From NCBI GenBank assembly GCA_964435565.1, contig CAYSZR010000030.1:1-22578 (forward strand): DNA of 22,578 nucleotides. Reading direction: 5' to 3'. Shown in pieces: positions 8,081-15,055 of this stretch. Source of the stretch: QAMH01 sp964435565 (GTDB lineage: Bacteria > Actinomycetota > Coriobacteriia > Coriobacteriales > QAMH01). Both the position numbers and the translations under genes were made by a program. Every line of letters begins with the position of its first letter. Position 1 is the stretch's first letter. Below the pieces are notes generated by a model that was not told where the DNA came from, ran no database searches, and was given only the letters and a program-made list of their open reading frames with translations.

Positions 8081-9019
8081 ATGGCAGATATGATTGCTAC
8101 ACGTACGGGTTATGGCGAGACGCTCGTTGAGCTGGCAGAAGAGGGCTTTGACATTATGGCGGTCGAGGCGGATCTGTCTGGTTCGACCACTACCAAGAAG
8201 CTCCAAGATGCCGATCCGTCGCGGTTCGTGAACGTCGGCATAGCAGAGCAGAACATGATTGATATCGCCGCCGGCCTGTCGCTGGCGGGAAAAGTCGTTT
8301 TTACCGGCAGCTTTGCTGCATTTGGCACTGGGCGCTGCTACGATCAGATTCGTAACACGGTGTGTTATGCAAACCTTAACGTCAAGGTGGCCCCAACGCA
8401 TGCCGGGGTAACCGTCGGACCAGACGGCGGAAGCCATCAGATGCTCGAAGACGTGAGCCTTATGCGCGGGTTGCCGGGGATGAACGTCCTTGTTCCCGCC
8501 GATTACTGGGCGGCTAAGCAGGCTATCCGTATCGCCGCAACCACTCCGGGTCCGTTCTATATCCGCCTGGGGCGTGCGAAGGTGCCCACCGTATACAACG
8601 AGTCTTCCGTTTTGGAGCTGGGTAAGTCGTATGTCTTGCTCGAGGGATCCGATGTGACGCTCGTGGCAGGCGGCGTCGAGGTCGCCCAGGCGCTCGCTGC
8701 TGCCGACCTTCTTGCGGAAGAGGGAATATCCGCAGAGGTCATCGACGTGTTCAGCGTCAAGCCGTTTGACAAGCAGACGCTTCTTACGAGCATCCGCAAG
8801 ACGGGGTGCGTCGTTACCTGCGAAGAGCATTCGACGGTCGGCGGTCTTGGGTCAGCGGTTGCCGACATTATCGGCGAGAACTACCCTGTGCCGCTCGAGC
8901 GTGTTGGTGTTCGCGACGAGTTTGGCACAAGTGGCCAGCCCGACGAGTTGCTCGTGGAATACGGGCTCGATTCTGCTGGTATCGTTAAGAAGGCGCATGC
9001 GGCCATCGCGCGAAAATAG
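8081..9019 (+). CDS. transketolase C-terminal subunit (pyrimidine-binding and C-terminal domains)
   Basis: A 312-residue partner of the preceding subunit. It contains the pyrimidine-binding domain with the catalytic glutamate E56 in FVNVGIAEQNMIDIAAGLS, which activates the thiamine cofactor, then TGSFAAFGTGRCYDQIR and the THAGVTVGPDGGSHQ segment that contributes to the active site. The last 110 residues (from about VTLVAGGVEVAQAL) form the transketolase C-terminal domain, with CEEHSTVGGLG typical of the family. GGGGAGAG in the end of the upstream gene is the ribosome binding site. Both halves must assemble to make active enzyme. It ends with TAG, and about 185 bases follow before ftsE. Like its partner it is GC-rich. 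Confidence 0.93.
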   Translation: MADMIATRTGYGETLVELAEEGFDIMAVEADLSGSTTTKKLQDADPSRFVNVGIAEQNMIDIAAGLSLAGKVVFTGSFAAFGTGRCYDQIRNTVCYANLNVKVAPTHAGVTVGPDGGSHQMLEDVSLMRGLPGMNVLVPADYWAAKQAIRIAATTPGPFYIRLGRAKVPTVYNESSVLELGKSYVLLEGSDVTLVAGGVEVAQALAAADLLAEEGISAEVIDVFSVKPFDKQTLLTSIRKTGCVVTCEEHSTVGGLGSAVADIIGENYPVPLERVGVRDEFGTSGQPDELLVEYGLDSAGIVKKAHAAIARK

Positions 9020-9204
9020 CTGGTAGAAACTGTATCGCAAGCGTCGATTGGCGCGAACGCGCAAGTTATGCGTCTTCGATAGCGGTTCGGGGCACAATCA
9101 ATTACATGTGTCCTTTGTGATATTCGAGAATATGCTGTTGGGTATTTTGGCATACTAGGATAAAATAATCTGTCGATTGAGCTGAATTAGATCGGAGAAA
9201 AAAC
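9020..9204. other. intergenic region between transketolase and ftsE
   Basis: This 185-base gap has no supported gene. A short GC-rich stem around GGCGCGAACGCGC (about 9050) lacks a T-run and is not convincing as a terminator. The second half is AT-rich and carries the candidate ftsE promoter listed separately. Confidence 0.6.
9138..9166 (+). promoter_or_regulatory. candidate sigma-70-type promoter for ftsE-ftsX
   Basis: TTGGGT at 9138-9143, a 17-base spacer and TAAAAT at 9161-9166 give a reasonable vegetative promoter; the -10 matches five of six consensus bases and the -35 three of six. The predicted transcript start would fall near 9173, leaving a leader of about 30 bases before the GTG of ftsE. 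Confidence 0.5.
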
Positions 9205-10275
9205 GTGGCAGTATTCGGCAAATCGTCGCACGGCGCCCATGCAGCATCGGGTGGCCGCCCAAACAAGTCTCGTGCGCGCACTGGTCGTGCGCAAACGCCA
9301 GATGGGCAGCGCCAGAAAAATGATGCACGTGTTCAACGCCAGCAAAGCGACGCACAGAATATGAGGCAGATGGATGCGCGTCTTCCGCGCGTCGATGCAG
9401 GAAGTGGCATCGATGTCAGGCGCAATGCAGCCGCTTCTATGACCGGACGACAAAGAGCGGTCGGCCAAACCGGGCAGATTCGCCCGCTTGCGACATCTGA
9501 CATTCCCGCGGCGACAGAGGCCGTTGGGACTTATGCAGATCTTGCCTTAGATGAAAACACAAACCAGAAGCTGGGTCCCGTGGTCATTTCGTTGCGCAAT
9601 GTAACGAAGACATATCTCGCGCAACCGACCAGGCCTGCGCTTGCAAATATCACACTTGACATTCGTTCGGGTGAGTTCCTCTTTCTCGTGGGCCATTCCG
9701 GTTCGGGCAAGTCGACTTTTATTCGCATGCTCAACCGTGAAATCGTTCCTACAAATGGAGAGCTTGTTGTTGCAGGTGAGAATTTGCGCGCAATAAAAAG
9801 TTGGCGTATTCCCTATCTGCGCCGTAACGTCGGCTGCGTATTCCAAGACTTCAAGTTGCTTCCCAATAAGACGGCATTTGAAAACGTCGCATTTGCTCTT
9901 GAGGTAATCGGCAAATCGCGCCATGTCATCAATACGCAGGTTCCTGAGGTTCTCAGGCTTGTTGGCCTGGAAGAGAAGATGGATAAACTTCCCGACCAGC
10001 TCTCGGGCGGCGAACAGCAGCGTGTTTCCATTGCGCGATCCATCGTCAATCGCCCGCCTATTCTTATATGCGACGAGCCTACGGGCAATCTCGACCCGCA
10101 AACATCGTTAGGTATCATGCGTTTGCTCGAGCGCATCAATCGTACGGGAACTACTATTCTCGTCGCCACGCATGATAGAGAAATGGTTGATCAGATGCGC
10201 AGACGCGTTCTCGCGCTTGAAAATGGAACGCTCGTGCGCGATCAGAAGAAGGGAGTGTACGGTTACGATGTCTAA
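9205..10275 (+). CDS. ftsE: cell division ATP-binding protein FtsE with long N-terminal extension
   Basis: A 356-residue ABC ATPase that pairs with FtsX to control peptidoglycan hydrolases at the septum or side wall. The ABC domain starts near residue 126 (VVISLRNVTKTY) and has Walker A GHSGSGKST at 163-171, Q-loop Q214, signature LSGGEQQR at 266-273, Walker B ILICDEP at 286-292 and switch H323. FtsE is normally about 220-230 residues; here an additional 124 residues precede the ABC domain. This extension is rich in R, Q, A and G, strongly basic and of low complexity, so it is probably disordered. The GTG start is supported by GGAG at 9194-9197, seven bases away, and by an upstream promoter candidate; a shorter product from an internal ATG cannot be excluded. 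The gene overlaps ftsX by eight bases. Confidence 0.95.
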   Translation: MAVFGKSSHGAHAASGGRPNKSRARTGRAQTPDGQRQKNDARVQRQQSDAQNMRQMDARLPRVDAGSGIDVRRNAAASMTGRQRAVGQTGQIRPLATSDIPAATEAVGTYADLALDENTNQKLGPVVISLRNVTKTYLAQPTRPALANITLDIRSGEFLFLVGHSGSGKSTFIRMLNREIVPTNGELVVAGENLRAIKSWRIPYLRRNVGCVFQDFKLLPNKTAFENVAFALEVIGKSRHVINTQVPEVLRLVGLEEKMDKLPDQLSGGEQQRVSIARSIVNRPPILICDEPTGNLDPQTSLGIMRLLERINRTGTTILVATHDREMVDQMRRRVLALENGTLVRDQKKGVYGYDV

Positions 10276-11191
10276 ACTCCTTTACTTCCTCAAAGAGTCG
10301 GTGATAAGTTCACGCCGTAATCTTGGGACCACCATCGGCGGCATTGTTACGATTTTTCTTTCATTGCTTATGATCGGCACTACAATCGTTTTCTCGACCA
10401 TGATCGGCAATCTCGCGGAATCCTTTGAAGACGAGGTCAATGTTCGTCTTTACATTTCTGATTCAGCAACAGACGATCAGATATCCCAACTCGATTCCTT
10501 CTTGAAGACGCTCGAAAACGATCAGGGCAACATCGCCTCGATTGATTTTAGAAACAAGGATCAGGTTCTTCAGGATTTCCAGAAGCAGACCACCAATAAC
10601 CCTGATATTGTTAATCAGCTCGACGGCAATCCTCTGCCACGGACTTATGTCATCACCCTCAGGGACACGCATAAAGTCCAAAGCGTGGTGGATGAGATTT
10701 CGGCAAACAGCGCGTTTACGTCAATTGCTGATAACACAAGTGCACCAACTGAATCTATCAAGTACGGACAGGGCACGGTAGAGCGCCTTTTTGCTGTGAC
10801 GAATGTCATTCGTTATGGGTGCATGGTCGCCGTCGTCTTGCTTGTGTTCATCTCCCTCGTGTTTCTCAACAACACGATTCGACTTGCGATTCTCGCGCGC
10901 CGCAGGGAGATTTCGATCATGCGTCTCGTGGGCGCGACTAACGGGTTTATTCGCGGCCCGTTTGTTACCGAGGGTGCGTTGCAGGCATTTATCGGCGCAA
11001 TACTTGCGATTATCGTGCTGGCGATAGTGCGCGCGACAGCCTTGCCTGTTCTCGAGAACATGGTGAGCTTCCTGCCGCTTTCGATTGATCCTGGAATCTT
11101 TTCGGTAATCTATTTGGTCCTTATCGTCGCCGGCGTGCTTATCGGTATGCTTGGCAGTGCAATTGCAATGCGTCGATACCTCAAGGTTTAA
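10268..11191 (+). CDS. ftsX: cell division membrane protein FtsX
   Basis: A 307-residue integral membrane partner of FtsE. The first transmembrane helix is at about 22-44, followed by a large extracellular loop (about 45-175) that in other bacteria binds and activates coiled-coil hydrolases such as PcsB, CwlO or RipC. Three further helices lie at about 182-203, 235-257 and 278-299, giving the standard four-helix topology. The cytoplasmic loop after helix 2 contains LAILARRREISIMRLVGATN, the conserved FtsX signature that contacts FtsE. The start ATG at 10268 overlaps the end of ftsE by eight bases (ATGTCTAA), implying translational coupling; a longer reading from 10172 would merely overlap ftsE. 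Three hydrolases with matching coiled coils lie downstream at 15056-18105. Confidence 0.97.
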   Translation: MSKLLYFLKESVISSRRNLGTTIGGIVTIFLSLLMIGTTIVFSTMIGNLAESFEDEVNVRLYISDSATDDQISQLDSFLKTLENDQGNIASIDFRNKDQVLQDFQKQTTNNPDIVNQLDGNPLPRTYVITLRDTHKVQSVVDEISANSAFTSIADNTSAPTESIKYGQGTVERLFAVTNVIRYGCMVAVVLLVFISLVFLNNTIRLAILARRREISIMRLVGATNGFIRGPFVTEGALQAFIGAILAIIVLAIVRATALPVLENMVSFLPLSIDPGIFSVIYLVLIVAGVLIGMLGSAIAMRRYLKV

Positions 11192-11194
11192 TGC

Positions 11195-11698
11195 GTGAAA
11201 ACGCATATGAAATCAGGAGAAAGACGCAGGGCCTCTTCCGAAATGGGAGAGGCCTTGCGCGATGGTCATGGCGGTGTTGAAATGGGCCTGCTCGACGATA
11301 TTGCGAAAGATCTTCCGGCTCTTGAACAAGCTCAGCTTATTTCCGAAAGAGCTGTTGCAGCTGGTTTTGAATGGGACACCGTTGCCGATGTCTGGGATAA
11401 AGTCTCAGAAGAGGTCGAGGAGTTTCATGCGACGCAGCCGGGAACCGTCGAACGAAAAGATGAACTTGGCGATGTCTTTTTCACGCTGGTCAATGTTGCA
11501 CGCAAAGAAACGATCGATGCCGAAGAGGCGCTTCGTGGTACATGCGATAAGTTCAGGCGGCGCTGGGCGATTATGGAACGATGTGCACGGAGCGATTTGG
11601 GGTGTAAGATTGAGGAAGCCTCGCACGAACAGCTTGAACAGCTGTGGAGTAAGGCAAAAGTCGAGCTTAGCGATGATTCACCAGTACTAGCCGATTAG
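11195..11698 (+). CDS. MazG-like nucleoside triphosphate pyrophosphohydrolase
   Basis: A 167-residue protein resembling one half of MazG, an all-alpha enzyme that hydrolyses (d)NTPs to monophosphate and pyrophosphate. The match runs from LPALEQAQLISERAVAAGFEWDT (about 40-62) through the metal-binding EEVEE (72-76) and ELGD (E90, D93) to ALRGTCDKFRRRW. The magnesium-binding pattern EExxE plus ExxD is intact. The start is uncertain: GTG at 11195 has AAGG eight bases upstream, but the first 29 codons cover a very stable hairpin (11225-11259) and have no family counterpart; ATG at 11282 begins exactly at the conserved core but lacks a clear ribosome binding site. The gene follows ftsX by three bases and probably belongs to the same operon. 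It stops with TAG. Confidence 0.85.
   Translation: MKTHMKSGERRRASSEMGEALRDGHGGVEMGLLDDIAKDLPALEQAQLISERAVAAGFEWDTVADVWDKVSEEVEEFHATQPGTVERKDELGDVFFTLVNVARKETIDAEEALRGTCDKFRRRWAIMERCARSDLGCKIEEASHEQLEQLWSKAKVELSDDSPVLAD
11225..11259 (+). repeat. 15-bp hairpin near the 5' end of the mazG-like gene
   Basis: Bases 11225-11239 pair with 11245-11259 around a five-base GAAAT loop, giving a 15-bp stem with only two G-T pairs. No T-run follows. A second small hairpin, ATGCGT-GAAA-ACGCAT, covers 11191-11206 across the ftsX stop codon. Together they could attenuate transcription or limit translation between ftsX and the next gene, or act as a U-tract-less terminator. Confidence 0.7.
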
Positions 11699-11714
11699 AT
11701 TTGGGTTAAACGGG

Positions 11715-12245
11715 ATGCCAAACACAAGGACAAAACGAACAACTGCTCCCCGGGAAAACGGCTCATCAAGCATGCCTGCTGTTCTAATGCGCAAGAAGCC
11801 AAAGGATAAGAAGAGCGCGAAAAAGGATTCTCCTTCCCAGCGCACCGTAAAGCAGAAAAACCCAGCGGGCGCTCGTCGCGTTGCCGTGATTGTTGCCTGC
11901 GCAGTGGTGTTTTTGCTGGTTGTTCTCTATCCCGTTGGGCGTATGTATTATCAGACGACGCGAACCGAACAGCGTCTCCAGGCTCAGCTCGACGCGGTAA
12001 ACGCACGTAACGAGGCGGTACAGGCTGAAAACGATGCTTTGCAGACGGAAGAGGGCGTGGAAAAACAAGCTCGCGAAGACCTGGGCTGGGTTAAAGAAGG
12101 CGAAGAGGCGGCTGTAGTCACAAATGAACATGAGGGCGCGGACGCCACGTCCCGATTGCCTGAACAGGTTGACGAACAGGATATTAGAGCACCGCAGACG
12201 TGGTATTACAGTATTCTCGATACGATATTCTTCGTACAAGGGTAA
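11715..12245 (+). CDS. DivIC/FtsB-like septum formation initiator
   Basis: A 176-residue bitopic membrane protein. A basic, Lys-rich cytoplasmic tail (1-53) is followed by one transmembrane helix (about 55-76), then a coiled coil (about 80-112; TTRTEQRLQAQLDAVNARNE) and the motif EKQAREDLGWVKEGEEAAVV (116-135), which is characteristic of DivIC/FtsB. In other bacteria these proteins bridge FtsL and FtsQ/DivIB in the divisome and help switch on septal peptidoglycan synthesis. The C-terminal tail is acidic and unstructured. The ribosome binding site is weak; an alternative ATG at residue 20 exists. Its location after ftsEX and before cell-wall genes fits the role. The gene ends with TAA 32 bases before a tRNA. 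Confidence 0.88.
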   Translation: MPNTRTKRTTAPRENGSSSMPAVLMRKKPKDKKSAKKDSPSQRTVKQKNPAGARRVAVIVACAVVFLLVVLYPVGRMYYQTTRTEQRLQAQLDAVNARNEAVQAENDALQTEEGVEKQAREDLGWVKEGEEAAVVTNEHEGADATSRLPEQVDEQDIRAPQTWYYSILDTIFFVQG

Positions 12246-12277
12246 ACTAAGCGCGCATTTGTTTCGTATTCGAATGC

Positions 12278-12362
12278 GGGGGTGTGGCGGAATTGGCAGA
12301 CGCAGCGGACTTAAAATCCGCCGACTTTGGTCATCAGGGTTCGAGTCCCTGCACCCCTACCA
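12278..12362 (+). tRNA. tRNA-Leu(UAA)
   Basis: An 85-base tRNA with acceptor stem GGGGGTG/CACCCCT (first pair G-U), D-arm GGCGGAATTGGCAGACGC, anticodon stem GCGGA/TCCGC, and a seven-base loop CTTAAAA giving anticodon TAA at 12312-12314. A class II variable arm follows, then T-arm CAGGGTTCGAGTCCCTG, discriminator A and an encoded CCA at 12360-12362. No separate promoter or terminator is apparent, so it may be processed from the transcript of the upstream division genes. Confidence 0.97.
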
Positions 12363-12442
12363 AACATTGAGCGCACATCTGCATATGCAAAGATATACAA
12401 TAACTGCAGAAGAGGAAAAGCATTCAGGCTAAGGGGGTTGTT

Positions 12443-12829
12443 ATGGCACTCTTTGGAAATTCTCCGACGGCTGCTCAGAGATTACCGGAATATCGTGTGG
12501 CGGCGCTTGCGTCGCTCGATCTTGAACAGCACATGAAGGAAAAGCCGCTCGCAGTCGATCGTCCCGGTCATATTGAGTGGATGGTCACTGAAGACGAGGA
12601 TGGCTACTTGGTAGCGCAAGGTGCTATTAGGATTCCCGTTAATATGATTTTTGCCCCTGCACAAGAAGAGGGCGGCGATCCAACAATCGAGCGGGTCATC
12701 ATTAATGGCAAACGCAAGTTTGACGCGCGTGCCAAAGAAGAAGACAAGCATGACAAGAACTTCGGGATTGACGTCGAGAAGGCGCGTGCCGAAAGTTTCG
12801 TGCGCTATCGCAACGATATCGGTAGATAG
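12443..12829 (+). CDS. conserved-looking protein of unknown function
   Basis: A 128-residue soluble, acidic protein that I do not recognise. It has no signal peptide or membrane segment. The central part (about 45-95: HIEWMVTEDEDGYLVAQGAI, then IPVNMIFAP and ERVIINGKRKF) alternates hydrophobic and polar residues like a beta-sheet domain; the C-terminal 35 residues are highly charged and probably helical. The start is strongly supported by AAGGGGG at 12431-12437, five bases before the ATG. Coding potential is good, with a clean single frame and spacing consistent with a gene between the tRNA and the prenyl synthase. It stops with TAG. No functional inference is warranted from the context. Confidence 0.75.
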   Translation: MALFGNSPTAAQRLPEYRVAALASLDLEQHMKEKPLAVDRPGHIEWMVTEDEDGYLVAQGAIRIPVNMIFAPAQEEGGDPTIERVIINGKRKFDARAKEEDKHDKNFGIDVEKARAESFVRYRNDIGR

Positions 12830-12951
12830 ATTCGAGTAACGAGCTTGGTTAGCGCGTCTGTCCAGCATCTGAAGAGAGCCCGTGTTGTGCCATCCGTCAA
12901 CCAGTGGCTGTCTTTAGTTGCTAGACAGCGCGCATTGACCGTGTAATAGAG

Positions 12952-12957
12952 TATGAT
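12952..12957 (+). promoter_or_regulatory. candidate -10 element implying a leaderless prenyl synthase mRNA
   Basis: TATGAT (five of six consensus bases) ends seven bases before the ATG at 12965, so transcription would begin at or next to that start codon. Neither ATG here (12953 or 12965) has a ribosome binding site. A second option, TTGCTA at 12918 and TGTAAT at 12942 with an 18-base spacer, would give a leader of about 11 bases. No good -35 accompanies TATGAT. Confidence 0.35.
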
Positions 12958-12964
12958 TACTGCC

Positions 12965-13984
12965 ATGGCAAATCACATTTTCGAAAAATATTTAAATGAG
13001 AAAACGGCGAGTATCGATACGTATATTGCCGGATTCTTCAAAGAGGGAACGCATCCAGATATGTGGCGTTACCTCTACGGGCCCCTTTCCGAGTTTTCTG
13101 AGAATGCGGGCAAACGCCACAGGCCGTTGATTTGCCTGCTTGCATGCAAGGCGGTCGGTGGAAATGACGATATGGCGCGTGCTGCAGGCGCGGCTATCGA
13201 GCATTTTCATACCGCAGCGCTCATTCACGATGATATAGCTGACGAGTCTCAGTTGCGTCGCGGCAAGCCATGTCTGCACCTTCAGATTGGCGAAGGCCTT
13301 GCGATCAATGCTGGCGATTTGGCGTTGTCCTTGGTGACAGGCACCGTTCTTGTTGATGATTCTCTGTCCGACTCTACGAAGCTTCGTGTTCTAAAAGAGC
13401 TTGTCGATATGACCACGCGTACGATTGAAGGCCAAGCTCTTGACATCGGGTGGGCGCGCGACGAGCGTTTTGACATCACCGTTGACGACTACCTCACCAT
13501 GGCAATGCACAAGACGGCGTTTTATTCCGGGGGCGTCCCGCTTGCTGTCGGGGCGATTATCGGCGGCGGGACCGAGGAACAGGTAGAGATGCTGCGCGCG
13601 TATGGCATGTCGACCGGTTTGGCTTTTCAGATACAGGACGATTTGCTTAACCTTGTGGGTACTGAAGAGGCAACGCGCAAAGATTTTCGTGGGGATATCA
13701 CGGAGGGAAAACGCACGCTTGTTGTCGTGCATGCGCTTGAACACGCACAAGACGATGAAAAAGCAGAACTTCTTGATATTATCTCGACAAAGGAAAAAGA
13801 TCCCGCGAGGCTCGAAAGGGCTGTGCATATTATGGAGACTTCGGGGTCTATCGATTTCGCACGGGCATATGCGGCTAAATTGGCGCATGACCATCAAAAG
13901 GACATCGAGCGCGTATTGCCCCCAAGCCCTGCACGCAAGCTTCTTCTTGCTATGGGCGATTTCTTCGTGAGCCGCTTGGGCTAA
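12965..13984 (+). CDS. trans-polyprenyl diphosphate synthase
   Basis: A 339-residue enzyme (343 if translation begins at the ATG at 12953) that condenses isopentenyl diphosphate with an allylic primer to build a linear prenyl chain, for quinone side chains or other prenyl lipids. Motifs are GKRHRPL, the first aspartate-rich motif DDIAD followed by RRGKP (the RR that binds diphosphate), and a second motif QIQDDLLN, in which the last Asp of the usual DDxxD is Asn, a change found in some functional family members. FRGDITEGKRTL is also typical. There is no ribosome binding site; a -10-like TATGAT seven bases before the ATG at 12965 suggests leaderless translation, hence this start. The exact chain length cannot be told from sequence. 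The next gene starts eight bases after its TAA. Confidence 0.92.
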   Translation: MANHIFEKYLNEKTASIDTYIAGFFKEGTHPDMWRYLYGPLSEFSENAGKRHRPLICLLACKAVGGNDDMARAAGAAIEHFHTAALIHDDIADESQLRRGKPCLHLQIGEGLAINAGDLALSLVTGTVLVDDSLSDSTKLRVLKELVDMTTRTIEGQALDIGWARDERFDITVDDYLTMAMHKTAFYSGGVPLAVGAIIGGGTEEQVEMLRAYGMSTGLAFQIQDDLLNLVGTEEATRKDFRGDITEGKRTLVVVHALEHAQDDEKAELLDIISTKEKDPARLERAVHIMETSGSIDFARAYAAKLAHDHQKDIERVLPPSPARKLLLAMGDFFVSRLG

Positions 13985-13992
13985 GGATATAT

Positions 13993-14895
13993 ATGAGAAC
14001 CATTAGGAAAAACGACCGCGGGGTGGCGGTAGAGGACGTGCAGCGACGTCTGCGCGTCATGGGCTATGAACTTGCCGTCGATGGTGACTTTCAACAGCGG
14101 ACTGTTGATGCGGTTCGTGCGTTTCGTAAGTTAGAGGGTCTGCCGGATGGAGAAACTGTAGACGAGCAGACGTGGTCTGCATTGGTCGATGCCAGTTTTT
14201 CGCTCGGTGATCGGATGCTTTATCTGCGTATGCCGTACTTCCATGGTGCAGATGTGCGTTCGTTGCAAAAGATTTTAGAGGTCTTGGGATTTGCCCTGAG
14301 TGATTCAGACGGCATCTTCGGCGTTCATACCGAGCATGCACTTCGTGATTTTCAGGCGAGCGTTGGTCTCGTTGATGATGGCATTGCCGGCAGCACGACA
14401 TATGATGCAATTGAACGGCTACGCCATGCCTGGGAAGGGAAGTCTCCGACATCTGCGGAAAGTGAACAGATGGGGTATGCTCGTGCTGCTGAAGCGCTTG
14501 AGAAGATGGAGGCTTGTTTCTATGGTCTCGATGAAGTTGGACGCGGCGTGGCTGCGCGCGTTGCCAACCTTGCCCGTGCGACTTCGGATATCGCGCACGT
14601 CATGAGCGCGGATGCCCTTGAGGCATTTCCGCCATCGACAATGCTTATGGTGGGTATCACAACAGATGAAGTCGAAGGCCAAGATGGTATCCCCATGATC
14701 GAGCTGTCTACTGACTACCTGTTCGCGCGACGAATACGGATTGCGCTTTCTTCGGCAAAATCCACACCTCGGCGAGTTGTCATCGAGGTTCCCGTGCACG
14801 GCAACGCGGAAACGGGCGAAAAGATTGCTGGTGAACGATGGGAACAGCATCTTGCGGTCATCTTGCTCGATGCGTTCTGCCTTGCGTTTTCTTAG
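13993..14895 (+). CDS. signal-less protein with two peptidoglycan-binding repeats, possibly CwlM-like
   Basis: A 300-residue protein. Residues about 5-65 and 78-142 are two PG_binding_1 repeats (GVAVEDVQRRLRVMGYELAVDGDF and DVRSLQKILEVLGFALSDSDGIF), normally found in exported wall-binding proteins. Yet there is no signal peptide or membrane helix, so it is predicted to be cytoplasmic. The C-terminal part (about 195-300) weakly echoes an Amidase_3 domain: GIPMIELSTDYLFARRIRIAL resembles the Glu-containing helix and VHGNA the HANA segment, but the first zinc-binding His (GHGG) is missing, so catalysis is unlikely. This layout recalls mycobacterial CwlM, a cytoplasmic regulator of peptidoglycan precursor synthesis; that comparison is inference. 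AAGGA at 13983-13987 overlaps the stop codon of the preceding gene, showing operon coupling. It stops with TAG. Confidence 0.75.
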   Translation: MRTIRKNDRGVAVEDVQRRLRVMGYELAVDGDFQQRTVDAVRAFRKLEGLPDGETVDEQTWSALVDASFSLGDRMLYLRMPYFHGADVRSLQKILEVLGFALSDSDGIFGVHTEHALRDFQASVGLVDDGIAGSTTYDAIERLRHAWEGKSPTSAESEQMGYARAAEALEKMEACFYGLDEVGRGVAARVANLARATSDIAHVMSADALEAFPPSTMLMVGITTDEVEGQDGIPMIELSTDYLFARRIRIALSSAKSTPRRVVIEVPVHGNAETGEKIAGERWEQHLAVILLDAFCLAFS

Positions 14896-14981
14896 TTTTT
14901 ACAAACCAGTCTTCCGCTTATACGGTCCAAATGTGATGCAAATATGGGCTTTTTCGACAGAGGGCGAACACGATGCTAGTA

Positions 14982-15011
14982 TTGTCGGAGCCATTTGGAG
15001 CGCGGTATATA
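14982..15011 (+). promoter_or_regulatory. candidate promoter of the first CwlO-like hydrolase gene
   Basis: TTGTCG at 14982-14987, an 18-base spacer and TATATA at 15006-15011 (four of six matches each) lie about 45 bases before the ATG at 15056. The 160-base gap (14896-15055) otherwise holds only the element at 14931-14954 that is shared with the third hydrolase gene. Confidence 0.45.
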
Positions 15012-15055
15012 GATTTGCCGGTCGCTGCGTGGGATAACAGTTAGGATTTTTTGAT

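Noticed and set aside
10172..10267. Upstream extension of ftsX to an ATG at 10172
   Set aside because: It lies inside the conserved ATPase end of ftsE; the ATG at 10268 gives the normal FtsX N-terminus and a coupled eight-base overlap.
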